64,000 nt of DNA from Venturia oleaginea (lineage: Eukaryota > Ascomycota > Dothideomycetes > Venturiales > Venturiaceae). This document shows positions 11,662 through 21,834 of the stretch, in pieces. Where the stretch lies: the NCBI GenBank assembly GCA_013176395.1, contig JABMLP010000007.1:124001-188000 (forward strand). Direction: 5' to 3'. Position 1 is the stretch's first letter. Each line of letters begins with the position of its first letter. The translations under genes and the position numbers were made by a program. Under the pieces are notes generated by a model. That model saw only the letters and a list, made by a program, of their open reading frames with translations. It was not told the origin of the DNA and made no database searches.

Positions 11662-11982
11662 CGAATAACCGTGCTATCAGGCTATATGCAAGGCCGTAAC
11701 TCGGCTGGGTCCCGTGAGGTTTGGTGGCGTATATTATCGACCAACTGGCCTCCTTCCATTTTCTCTTTTGATTAGCGCCCTATCCTTGGCTTGTAAGCAA
11801 AATAACGCCCGGCTCAACCTCGGCTCATCCGCTGCTCAGTCTGCACCGCCACAGCTCAAGGTGCCCACTTTCAACTCACCCTTTCCATCCCAATTCCGTT
11901 AGCTAGCCCAATTTTAGAAAAACTTATTATAGTCTTTGTCAACTCACGCGGAAGACAGCTACAAGGGTGAGCTGGCAGTGAA

Positions 11983-12086
11983 GCCCAGAAATGGGCCGCA
12001 TTGTGAAGGGTTGGGCCCAGAATTGGGCCATCCGATGAGATGTCCAAGAAATGGGCCACCCCTATAACATGTCCCAGAACTGGGCC
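11983..12086. repeat. cluster of four CCCAGAA(T)TGGGCC palindromes
   Basis: Four near-identical 15-bp imperfect palindromes (gcccagaaatgggcc, gcccagaattgggcc, tccaagaaatgggcc, tcccagaactgggcc) start at about 11983, 12015, 12043 and 12072, a spacing of 28-32 bp. Similar units recur at 16782-16890. They look like arrayed protein-binding sites or subterminal transposon repeats. Origin not identified. Confidence 0.6.
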
Positions 12087-12159
12087 GTTTATGCAAGATA
12101 GCCTCAGAAGCTAGCTCTGGTGTTGACTGAATGTCGAGCGCTGTAAGGTAACGCTATCC

Positions 12160-12256
12160 TGCCGCCTCTCTCGCCCATCTCCTCTCTCGCCCATCTCCTC
12201 TCTCGCCCATCTCCTCTCTCGCCCATCTCCTCTCTCGCCCATCTCCTCTCTCGCCT
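12160..12256. repeat. 16-bp minisatellite, about 6 units
   Basis: Unit ctctcgcccatctcct repeated almost perfectly about six times, the last unit diverged. Read on the minus strand it gives a repetitive Arg/Glu/Gly-rich frame that I attribute to the repeat and not to a gene. Confidence 0.85.
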
Positions 12257-12384
12257 GTCTCCTGTTTCCCATCTTCTCTCTGTTCTTTCTCCCGCCCTGT
12301 TCATTTATACTGGCAAAACCTAAGAAAGATTTCATTCAAAGAGCGAAGGAGAAAAGAGGTACTGAACTGCCTCCCTCCGTCAAT

Positions 12385-13192
12385 TGAGAGAGCGTATTGT
12401 CAAAAAACTGGAAGACCAGACACTCAGGCTCCATCAACAGAAGCTAGACGAATGGGATCGGTAAGTCCACATATAGTAGTATGAAAACATTCGCAAGCTA
12501 ATCATCAAAGCAGCTTCGTTCGAGAGGAGCGCCCAAGCGCTACCGTTCATGACTTGGAGGCTCTCAAGCATTTTGTCTACCTCTTGGCAGTCAGTATTGA
12601 CGGCACGAAGAAGTTGGAGGCTTGTATAGAGACTGTTCGAAGCTATTGGAATCGATTCACAGCAGCATGGAAACGGAATTATGAAGCAGTTCCCAAGATA
12701 TCGCTGAGAGTATCACAAATGTTAGCGTAATGCCACCCTTTCTCGAAGCAGATTACTGACCCTACACAGTATATTTATGGCGAGTTGATGGAAGAACTTC
12801 GACGGTTAAGAGAAAAGAAGCCGCGAAGGTATGCCAACAGCAGCCATCTCACAGCCTACGCGAAGCTTTTTTGGACTTTTGATTGGAAGGAGTATAGCAA
12901 CCCTGCAACGAGGCAGAAGGACTGGGACCTGTTCTTGGTGGATATATTCTGCTTAGCCCGCATCGCAGACTACATCGAGTCTACTTTCCGGAGAGGGACT
13001 GGTCGAGGGTTGAAGTTTAAAGTGAGTTGACAAAACTCTAGACTAGAACTTGGGCAGTATACTAATCACCACGTTTGGGGCAGGATATGAAGTTTATATG
13101 CTTCTGGAATAAGTACGGAAAGCCCGAATTTGCCATTAAACAGGAGAAAGACGCGAAGAACACTTCTAAGGATCCAAAAAGTCGAAAGTATA
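12385..13192 (+). pseudogene. DUF3435 (Starship captain-type) gene fragment
   Basis: Four exon-like segments read in phase: about 12385-12460 (ends EWDR, GTAAGT donor); from about 12512 (SFVREERPSATVHDLEALKHF, then CIETVRSYWNRFTAAWKRNY), with an intron at about 12721-12769; YIYGELMEELRRLREKKPRRYA with LFWTFDWKEY and ARIADYIESTFRRGTGRG; then, after an intron starting at 13022, DMKFICFWNKYGKPEFAIKQEKDAK. This is the pattern I know from fungal DUF3435 proteins (NYW-RFTA-W, KRPRRYA, GEYIES--R-GTGRGL, GKPEFA-Q--R-AKG), the family that includes tyrosine recombinases of Starship elements. The frame stops at 13192, where a pogo element begins at a TA. No start codon, no downstream catalytic portion and no continuation after the insertion are seen, so this is a disrupted relic. 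Confidence 0.65.
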
Positions 13193-14160
13193 ACGTATTC
13201 CACCACCGAGCCGGCCAAACCACCGAGCCGGCCACTTTTCCTTGGCACGACCAACTCATGTTACGACTCTTCAATTTTATCGCTATCAACAATAGATTCC
13301 AAGTCCGTCGTGCTACTATCTGGTTCAGAAGATATCTCGATATCCTTTTTACACGTTCGCGCATTGTGCACAATCGCGCCGCAGTTCTCACAGCGCCTTT
13401 GAGTTGGTCGGGCTGTTTCTTGATCACCACTACTACGAGTATTTTTTGATCCCTGAGGCGCAACAGACGCCTCAGAAAATACCCGCGCTGCTGCAGTCCC
13501 ATACTCCATAGTACCACCTTGCTGGATCCGCTTTCTTTTACGCCATTTTCGCTTCGTCATTACTGCCAATTGCTCTTCAAGCTCGTGGTTTCGTGCAACA
13601 ATTAGGGCGTTCTGGTGCAGCATCAATTCAGCGCCTTTAACAAGCTGTGGAAAGCCTGTCTGCGCAGTAACTGGTGAACGAGTAAAAGACTCGCTCACGA
13701 GCTTGAACCACGCGCCAATTACTTCTGGATCCTCCTGTAGTATCCTCTGCCTATCCTTTGCTCGATTGAAGGCTATTTTGAGCTCGTCTGAGCGCGTTAC
13801 GAATCTCTCAGCCCATTTTTTGCCTACTGGCTCTCCACCGCGTACACTCAGTAGTTCATCCGCCATATCTGCCACCTCACACAGCCGGGGTGCGAATCCT
13901 CGCGAATCGAGATCGAGGATATATCAGATAATCGTTTGCTCTTCTATCGTAGTGAGTTTATGAGAGTTTGGGCGAGTTTGAGATGGAGAGGTGATTCCGA
14001 GGAGCCGATCAGAGAGCCTTTGGTGTTTAACGTTAAAGGCTGTAGCAGCGCGCCGTAGGCTTTGAAATTCGCCAGAGGTATAAGCCTGAAGAGCGAGATC
14101 AATTCTACCTTCTTGAACGGCTATCGCGTTGCGTTGTTGAGGCATTACGTGTTAAAGAGG
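13193..14160 (-). mobile_element. Fot1/pogo element, internally deleted, one end missing
   Basis: The left terminal inverted repeat starts acgtattccacc at 13193, next to TA, and is the same end as the intact copy at 47634. The interior encodes parts of the same transposase on the minus strand. The N-terminal piece (ATG 14145, MPQQRNAIAV...) runs into an in-frame TGA near 13925. The continuing frame (13261-13875) has the CENP-B DNA-binding end and then jumps directly to the C-terminal zinc knuckle (CENCGAIVHNARTCKK). Compared with the intact copy, 812 bp carrying the whole DDE catalytic core are missing, and the join lies in a 9-bp microhomology (acgagcttg, about 13696-13704). The right terminal repeat is not found, so the right boundary is approximate. 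Non-autonomous and dead for protein. Confidence 0.85.
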
Positions 14161-14897
14161 ATAAAGGCTGTGTTACGGGGAACTCGTTTCTCAACACAGT
14201 TGATTATGTCAAGACCTTCTTGACACCTGTGTTCTCTTGTTCTGGTCCGCGGGTTTGGGGTAAGGGCAATATCAGTCTGGAAGTACTTACCTTAAGTACC
14301 TTCCCTTGCTCAGGTTCTTTGGAGGCTCACTAGATCCTAGCCGTCTGATGTATCTCCCAATTCAATTGTCGTCTAACCGATTTGATCCTCAGATCAATCC
14401 TGAACGCTTGTCGATTAGTATGAAGGTTGGGGGTGGGCTTGCTTCGTGTGCATATGACTTGTCACGGGGCGGGTTCGGGTATCAGGAAGGAGCAGCAGCA
14501 GGAACAGGTATCATTCAACAGGCCACATACGAACTGGCAGGCAAACCAACAGGCAGGTTTGACGACAGGACGTAGCTCAAAGAGCTACGAATTGGTCGAA
14601 GCCACGCAGGCTTTAAAACATTTCCTCGGCAGAACTACGGTTCTGCCTTGATCACGTACTGTGGGGCCACCCCAACGGCGGGAGAGACTTGTCCGCGGTC
14701 GTACCGTGACATGACTTGTGATTGATTGTATCTAAGTAAAAGATCGTTACTGTAGTGGGTTGAAGAAGCTCCTATGTGAGAAACATAAAATGAGATAACC
14801 ACGAAGAGAGAAAGGAAAGTCCGTCCAACGTCCTCCCTGTATACCGTTCTGGTTCTGGGTGCCAAGGTGCATTCCCACACCTCTTGGCTCTTCCCAC
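14161..14897. other. inter-transposon sequence, no gene recognised
   Basis: Contains a plus-strand frame of 89 codons (14306-14575) with no recognised domain. Probably decayed sequence between the pogo remnant and the second GATT-tailed element. Confidence 0.4.
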
Positions 14898-14910
14898 ACT
14901 TCCCACACTG

Positions 14911-16517
14911 ATTGATTGATTGATTGATTTTATCCTACTCGGTTGCAGCCGCTTAATCACGCAGCTATGTCCGGTTAGGAGGACTTCATCAGACAGCCGA
15001 CACGTGATAGATTATATAATCCACCGCGCCCCACTTCGCCCCGTTCACTGAAACAAGACCAGCTGTCCCCTCCGTCCTCCCTCTTTTCCCTTAACCAGTA
15101 TCTCCAAATGCCCGCTGGCTCTTGTAGATACTGGTCACTCTGCTAGTATATCTGTGCTATGTAGACTCAAGAGGCAATGCCTCGTGTTTCGCTATCCTTC
15201 TACCTACAGTCCCCCTCTAGTGCTCAGCTTTGTCTATCTGTTTCGCCTTATCCCTCAAGGCCAATGGGTTCCCTAAGTATGATTCTGCTTGTGAAAGTTG
15301 CCTTGCACCAGATTCCCATGCGGCAGTGTATTTGGTTGTGTGATGCTGGAGACAATAGTAACCATCGTAGTCGTGATTTCGCTGCTTGGGTGTGATACTC
15401 CGGGTATGCCCGTAGACGAGGATGTCTGGTAGCTGCCGTATTGTATGGCGCCGATCGTGCTATAGACCTGCCGTCTTATAGTCGGAGCCTACCTGCTGCT
15501 AGTCGCTCTCCCTGCTTGCTATATCGCGCTCCTACTCTTGCCAATGCCATAACTGGGACGCAACAGTCTGGGGAGAGGCTCAAGGCTACGTCTGCTGGCT
15601 TGTAGGGAGGGGATTTGCCGCCAATAAGCTCCTTCTATACGTCCTTACTGCTTACTGTGTTGCGCACCTACTCTTGCCAATGCCATAACTGGGACGCAAC
15701 AGTTTGGGGAGAGGCTCAAGGCTCTGGACATCAGCTTGCAGCAGGACGGTTTGCGGAGACGATAGTAGATGAGGTTCTCTAGCAGCTGCCGTATCGTGTC
15801 GCACCGATTGTGTTGTAGACCTGTCGTCTTATAGTCGGAGCCTATCTGCTGCTAGTCGCTCTCCCTGCTTGCTATATCGCGCACCTACTCTTGCCACTGC
15901 CATAACTGGGACGCAACAGTCTGGGGAGAGGCTCAAGGCTACGTCTGCTAGCTTACAGGGAGGGGATTTGCCGCCAATAGGCTCCTTTTATGCGTCCTTA
16001 CTACTTACTGTGTTGCGCACCTACTCTTGCCAATGCCATAACTGGGAGGCAACAGTTTGGGGAGAGGCTCAAGGCTCTGGGCAACAGCTTGTAGCAGGAC
16101 GGTTTGCCAAGACGTTGGGAGAGGTTGTCTAGTCGTTGCAGTAGTGTGTGGTGCCGATTGTTGCACACCGGGCGTCTGGTGTTTGAGTTGTGTTGAAGGT
16201 ATTGCCGTTCTAGTAGTGACTCGTCGACTCGGAGCGTTGCAGTGTCATCTGGGGTGATGGACTAGCCGGGAGATAGTGACTAGATGGTTGCTGTTGTCTT
16301 TGGTGGACGCATCGTTCGTGTAGCTTGCTCATGTATTCGTCTGCTTGCTCTGCCGTGGCCGCGACGGCGACTCTAGAGGTATCTCATCGACGCTGAGGGA
16401 CGCGCGATGGCCTCTAGAGGCCGGAGCGGCCACTGGCAGAGGTGTTTTGATGATCTTTAGATGATACTTCTGTAAATTCCAAAAATTGAGTTCTCGCTGT
16501 GTGTGCTGTTCCATTCC
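14911..16517 (+). mobile_element. GATT-tailed repeat element, copy 2 (long form)
   Basis: Starts with (ATTG)n and ends ...ctgttccattcc. It lies between exact 13-bp target duplications acttcccacactg at 14898-14910 and 16518-16530. About 1.6 kb, nearly identical to the inverted copy 3. Four copies of an internal motif (atgccataactggga...gaggctcaaggct) occur near 15541, 15676, 15895 and 16030, with spacing of about 135, 219 and 135 bp; copy 1 has a single one. One frame reads PLALVDTGHSASIS at about 15114-15155, resembling a retropepsin active-site loop, but stops and frame breaks surround it. No intact coding sequence. Confidence 0.8.
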
Positions 16518-16781
16518 ACTTCCCACACTGTGGGCACTGCCAAGTGCTGTGGGAACTATGTGAATATCACGTGACCTTTGCACGTACTATTCTTCTTTAG
16601 GACTGACTCCGTCGCACCAGGCTCATCTTTTATGACCGAAGGATTCCCCTCCATCCTCAGTCCTAACAACAACTTCTTGTCATCCAACCATTCTTCACGG
16701 TTCCTGTCTTTCCTGCTCTTCAGCCTTGAGGTGATCTGTAACACCAACACTTTTGAAAGCAAGTTTTAACGAGCTTACAGG

Positions 16782-16890
16782 CCTAAATCTGGGCCACTTA
16801 GTGCCAGGAAATGGGACATGTGTCAGGAACTGGGCCACTGAACAGGGAGGTGACCTGAATCTGGGACGTGGGCTGTCCCAGATTTGGGCC
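16782..16890. repeat. second cluster of CCCAGAATTGGGCC-like units
   Basis: Five diverged units of the palindrome described at 11983-12086 (for example cctaaatctgggcc, tcaggaactgggcc, tcccagatttgggcc), followed at 16904-17004 by five gctcagg repeats. A similar ctcagg/ctcaac-rich stretch lies at about 11812-11880 before the first cluster, so the two blocks share components in opposite order. Confidence 0.5.
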
Positions 16891-17110
16891 AATACTTGGC
16901 TTGCTCAGGTTTAACTCAGGCTGCCAAGACCTGCTCAGGCTCGCACAGCCACAAGCTCAGGTTACTTAGTCACTGCCCAGTTTTAAACCCCTGTATGCTC
17001 AGGTTCGAAAGCGGAAATGGACTTTGGGGAGGTCAATTTTCCCCTAAGAGTATATCACGTATCTTCCAACATCCTCTCTCCTGCAGCACACATAACCTCT
17101 ACAATGCTAC

Positions 17111-18049
17111 ATGGACAACAAAGAGCAGTCCATATCGCTCTCGGATGTGAATAAATCAGCAACCACAGCAGACAGCTGCGTAATCTGTCTCGAAACCATC
17201 TCTGAACGCGCCGTTACGCTGCCGTGCAACCATGTCGCCTTCGACTTCATATGTATTCTCAGCTGGCTGTTGGATCAGCAGGCGAGATGTCCACTCTGTC
17301 CGTCTTCTCTCTAGATGGAAACATCGCGGCTGATAGAATGTATAGGCAAAGCCGAAGTGACAACCGTCCAATACGCCTTCGACTCCCCTACCATCTTCAA
17401 AACCTTCCATATTCCTTCCAAGACCAACGCCAGACACGGAAGCGTCCATAGGAATATCCCTCTCCCTTTACGATCGCGCAGAAGGGCTCGCAGCCCACCT
17501 CTGGCAATCGACAATTCGCTTCTGAGGAGGAGGTTTGTGTATACGCATAATCTCTACTCTATGCACGTCGGCACCAATCGCATCTCGAAATACCGAAATG
17601 TAACACCTACATCCTTCGTTGCCTCGGCCGCCCTTCAGTCAAGAGCAAGGAAATGGATAAGGAGGGAACTTCAAGTCTTTGAGTTCTTATCGCCCGATTA
17701 CGCTCCTTCCACTACTGACACTACCTCCACATCCACACTTCCATCGTCGCCCACGCGCAACCGCTCCCTCGTCTCAAACAACGTCGAAGCCCTGCTTGAA
17801 TACATGGTCCTTATTCTGAAGAAAGTGCAAATCAAAGGCGCAGATGGAAGAGCGGAGGATTTGGTGCAAGAGTTCTTGGGAAGGGAAAATGCGAGATTGT
17901 TTTTGCACGAGTTGGAGACTTGGTTGAGGGCGCCGTATCATGCTTTGGAAGAGTGGGATGAGATTGTGCAGTACAGTGTTGAGCCGCCTTACTCGTTGCC
18001 AGAGGGAAAAAGGAGAACTGCACTGGTGGATAGGAGGGAGGTGAGATGA
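17111..18049 (+). CDS. RING-finger protein (putative E3 ubiquitin ligase)
   Basis: Predicted ubiquitin ligase of a fungal family defined by an N-terminal RING and a conserved C-terminal helical region. RING residues: C23-x2-C26, C39-x-H41, C48 and C60-x2-C63 ([19 protein letters not shown], then CPLC). The usual HxxC pair is replaced by H-x6-C. A 48-bp intron (17298-17345, GTCCGT donor, TATAG acceptor) splits the final RING cysteine codon (T|GC) and rejoins as [16 protein letters not shown]. Without splicing a TAG would end the protein. Downstream blocks [41 protein letters not shown] and [22 protein letters not shown] are typical of the family. About 296 residues. No substrate can be inferred. 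Confidence 0.85.
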
Positions 18050-19332
18050 GGGGACTTAAGGGGTCAGTCTGCGAAGAAAGAAGAATATATATCAATTCTC
18101 CTGGGTTACTTTCGGTCGTCATCGAATCGGTGGTGATAGAGGCAGGGCCCGCCGCTGATTTCACGCGCAGATACGATATGCCAATACCGTCGGGGATCTC
18201 GTAGCTGCCAGTCCCGAGTTCACACTGCAGCAACTTCCGAGCATGAGCATTTCGGCTACACGTCGATGACAATCATAATAAATGGCGAGATGTGAGGCGC
18301 GGCGGGTATAAGACGATAGGTAACACGAACGAGAGTGACGATTCAGGCTACCGTTTAGGGGGGCCGTTTTTTCCGACGTCATTCCCAGAGAGGGTGCATA
18401 TCGCTTCGGACGCAGTAGACTAGTCTAAAGTAGGATGGCTCTTTCTAGCTGCTGTGGGTACGATGAACCGATGCCTGTTTTACCTGGTAGGTTTGTTGCG
18501 TTGGAAACGTGGTTTTAAACAGTTGATCACGAGAGCCGGCTTTCAGAATTGATTAGAGTATGTATTGTTGGGCAGCGCGTAAAAAAAGAAGGATAGGGAG
18601 CAAAGGATGCAAGACAACTTTGATGGGTGTAATTTGTAATTACAGCTCTTCATGAAGGATCGGCTCTTGCGTCAACCATTTAGATGTTTGGTGTTTTGCC
18701 CTTGATTTATTTTTTCAGTGTCAGCGTTGAGGTCGTCACCGTGATGAGGTATTATTGAGCGATAATGTTCTCTAACGTTGAGGGACTCGGCTGTGGTCGT
18801 AACGGGATAGAAATATGCACTCGGGATATGCGCCCGGGATATGCTCTCAGAGAAGTCAGTCAGTCTGATTTGCTGATTTTTGAGTGGCCTGAGGTGTTTC
18901 GACCTTTCTTTCATTATTACCTCCGCACGCTTCAACAGCGCAGAAACGCCTAAGACTCACATCTTAACGGGCGTACTTCACGGGACCAACTTGGAGTTTG
19001 CGGACATGGACGGGACTATTTGCAATTATTTTTGATGGACACGATGGGATGGTAATGTTCGTCAGTATTGTTTGAAGGATTATATCCAGAGTCGAAATCA
19101 CCTCTTTAATAATTCTGTTTGCTTCTCCGAGTCAACGAAACAGGCCTTGATAACCTCGAGACTACTGTTGGCTTTTCGTATAATATCGAGGCTTCAAGTA
19201 AGCGCAAAGCAACTTTTATTATCGAAGAGATTGTCGGCTTTCTGAACCAACACAATGGCTTTTTGGAAGGCTTTTGTGTCGTCCTAGATATTTGTGCTCA
19301 TTATTGGGAGAAGATAAACCTGAATTTATAGA
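18050..19332. other. intergenic, no gene supported
   Basis: Short overlapping frames only. AT content rises toward the solo LTR at 19333. Confidence 0.45.
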
Positions 19333-19523
19333 TGTGACGGCACGGCATGGCTCCTTTGCCGTCACGTTACTTCATGGCTCGGGCGTATCGGCTTAGCCAC
19401 ATCGTGGCTAAGGCGCGATATCTTCGCGCCCTCGTAGTAACTCGCTCTCTACCGTAAATTCTATCATCTCACTCAGTTCTTAGAACCCTAGTTCATTCTA
19501 TACATCCTATCGCTGCCGTGACA
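19333..19523 (+). mobile_element. solo LTR 1
   Basis: A 191-bp TG...CA segment starting TGTGACGGCACGGCATGG and ending CTGCCGTGACA, flanked by a 5-bp direct duplication ATAGA on both sides. A related 192-bp segment lies at 21039. No retrotransposon internal region adjoins it. A TG...CA element of this size with a 5-bp target duplication is the expected product of LTR-LTR recombination of a Copia- or Gypsy-like element. Confidence 0.75.
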
Positions 19524-19805
19524 ATAGATCCATATTCGTCACGCGGAGACGGAGATCTTTGACTTCTAATATGTAGTCTGGTATTTTCTCGAGATTAGAT
19601 TGATTTAGTTTCGAAGTTTAGGAGCTTCAATTTTGGTATTAGCCAATCATTTTTTCATTACGAATCTGGAAACAAGCCATATTGACTAGGAAGACAACGT
19701 ACTCTTGAAGAGAGTCTTGTACTAAGTTCTACTCTTTAGATAATTCTAAGTCTAGTTCTACTATTTTATTTAATTAAACCTACTTAGTATATAATAGTCT
19801 ACAAT

Positions 19806-20508
19806 GGCCTCCAAAGTCGAATTTCCAGCCTGTATGAGGCGGAGGCTACGAACCTTCCATATCGTCTCGACGATGATGGGAGAGCCGATGGAAATCGCTG
19901 TCCGTGGTCTCACCCTCCACGGGCATCGGACGGCACGTCGTGGTGGTTTGCCTGGTAGAGCGGACTCTACCACACCACGAGCGATGCTGCTGGACACAGA
20001 GAAAACTCAGTACGTAGTAAGAGATGGCAATACAGCGATTACACGAAGAGCAACGTATACTGGAAGTACCACGCTGGCACCGAGTCGGAGGAGTTCAAGT
20101 CCCGCCAAGGCCGCACAAAGAGTCCAAAATTCTTAACTACGACTACTCCCTTACCTACTTCCTACACCATCTCACCTATCCCGTACCGGGCGTGTACCGA
20201 TACCTCGTCCGCAATAGTCTGAAGAGACTCCACCTCACCTACCTTACCTACTACGCAAAAGTCTGAAGAGACATCACCTCACCTACCATCAACGATGGCG
20301 CGAGAGTCCATAGAGGCCGCAACAGGAGCTGGAGAATAAAGGGCAGGGCAGCATCGAAAAGTGAGCGGAATAGAGAAGGTAAAGGGCAGGAGGAGAAGGA
20401 AAAAGGGCAGGGTAACATCGAAAAGTGAGCGGGGAGAAGAGAACCGCCCCCGGTACAGGGACAAAGGGCAGGGGCGACAGGGAGAAAAAGAGCAGGTTAA
20501 GGGTAGGA
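19806..20508 (+). repeat. 700-bp dispersed repeat, copy 1 (inverted partner at 32602-33303)
   Basis: From ggcctccaaagtcgaattt to ggttaagggta this segment is almost identical to the reverse complement of 32602-33303; sequence diverges abruptly outside. It contains a 110-codon frame (19804-20136, MASKVEFPACMRRRLR...) with no recognised domain, then AG/GGGCAG-rich sequence. Probably part of an unidentified mobile element. No clear terminal repeats or long target duplication were found. Confidence 0.7.
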
Positions 20509-21038
20509 GAGTATTCTGGTGATGTGAGTTGGGGGGACGACGGACCACGGCAGGTTAAGGCATGGTATATACGGGGGATAGGAAATATCCGTACATGACG
20601 GTTCTCATGTGAAACGACAGCAGATTTTAGGCAGAGGACACGGCTTAGGAGCCGTAGAGGAACTGTACTGGCGAGAGTAGAATAGATGACCCGGGTAGTA
20701 AAGTATGGGGCATAGTAAGAGTAGGTGTACGGCCAAGTCGAGAGACGTCAAGATAGCGAAGGGACCGGACCGTTGATGGCCCCCTTACGCACCGTATAGA
20801 TTCCGCTGAGGATAGATCCAAGAGGCTTTTTCATCCCAGAGAGTTGGGTTTTTGCGATTGTAGATAGAGATTGTGGCCACACGGCACAGCAGCCATTACA
20901 TACCACGTGAAATCTGATTACTACTACTAATTGTCTACAATACTATACGGCTCGTTATAACTTTGTATTAGGAACGGTATTTAATAACTAACAAGATAAG
21001 ACTAAGGCTTAAATTCCCTTCGGACTAATTACCAAGTT
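20509..21038. other. AT-rich non-coding sequence
   Basis: No gene seen. Contains at about 20873-20925 a 50-bp motif (cacacggcaca...gccattacataccacgt) that recurs at about 29467-29522. Confidence 0.45.
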
Positions 21039-21230
21039 TGTGACGGCACGGCATGGCTATCCTGCAGTTACGTTACTTCGTGGCCTTAGCGTGGCGTGCA
21101 TAGCCACCTGTGGCTAAAGCGCTACATCTTTGCGCTTCCGAGGTCTTTTGCTCTCTACCTAAGATTCTCTTATCACACCCAGTACTTAGAGCAATAGACC
21201 TATCTATGACCTCTTTTGCTTGCCTTGACA
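21039..21230 (+). mobile_element. solo LTR 2
   Basis: A 192-bp segment TGTGACGGCACGGCATGG...TTGACA, same family and orientation as solo LTR 1 but diverged, flanked by its own 5-bp duplication AAGTT on each side. The different duplications show that the two LTRs are independent insertions and not the two ends of one element. Confidence 0.75.
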
Positions 21231-21834
21231 AAGTTATCAATATAGAAGTAGTTATATAGATAATATAGCTAAGCTAGTAGAGATTATCTACGTATATATA
21301 CTCAATACCAAGAACCTTGGCGAAAACGGTCTGTCAAACCCAATAATCTCCGTTCATAGTCCATGGAAGTTTGTGGACCCCAGCAAATCCTCAGGCAGAT
21401 CCGGAGGTTGCAGCCTGTCCACCCAGTCTGCGCACAAGATCCTCAGGCAAGATAATTTAGATGCCTGTCGCCCTCCCAGCATCAATATCGGTTCGTGCTT
21501 GCCAGCTTCCGATTTGAACACTCTTGGCTCTCTACTGTAACATAGTATAGAATATAGATCAACTTAGATTGACGAGATGATGAACCGTCTAACAATTTCA
21601 CTTCCAATCCGGAGTTTTTCCGTTGGCCTCGAATTGCGTGGCCGTACTATGTATGCTGTGCTAGAAGCGATGTTATTTTTGTCACTTCGCCGCGACGGCG
21701 AGCCGTGACAGCGAACGCGCGGGCGAGCAATTACTCGAGCGGTGTATCATTCTATAGTAGGATCCTACTTTGCTGAATCCCAAGGCCTCAGCCATTCCTT
21801 CGTTGTTTCTTTTCTTGGGTTCCCGTTTCGAAAG

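Noticed and set aside
12104..12335. Minus-strand Arg/Glu-rich repeat protein
   Set aside because: The whole frame is the 16-bp minisatellite translated; no gene context.
11812..17010. A complete Starship or other giant element
   Set aside because: Only a DUF3435 fragment is present; no intact captain, terminal repeats or cargo can be shown in the window.
19333..21230. One LTR retrotransposon with a short internal region
   Set aside because: Each LTR has its own 5-bp target duplication, so they are two solo LTRs.
21742..21834. Upstream start of the muconate-cyclase-like protein
   Set aside because: It would place 31 residues before a clear signal peptide; the ATG at 21835 is better.
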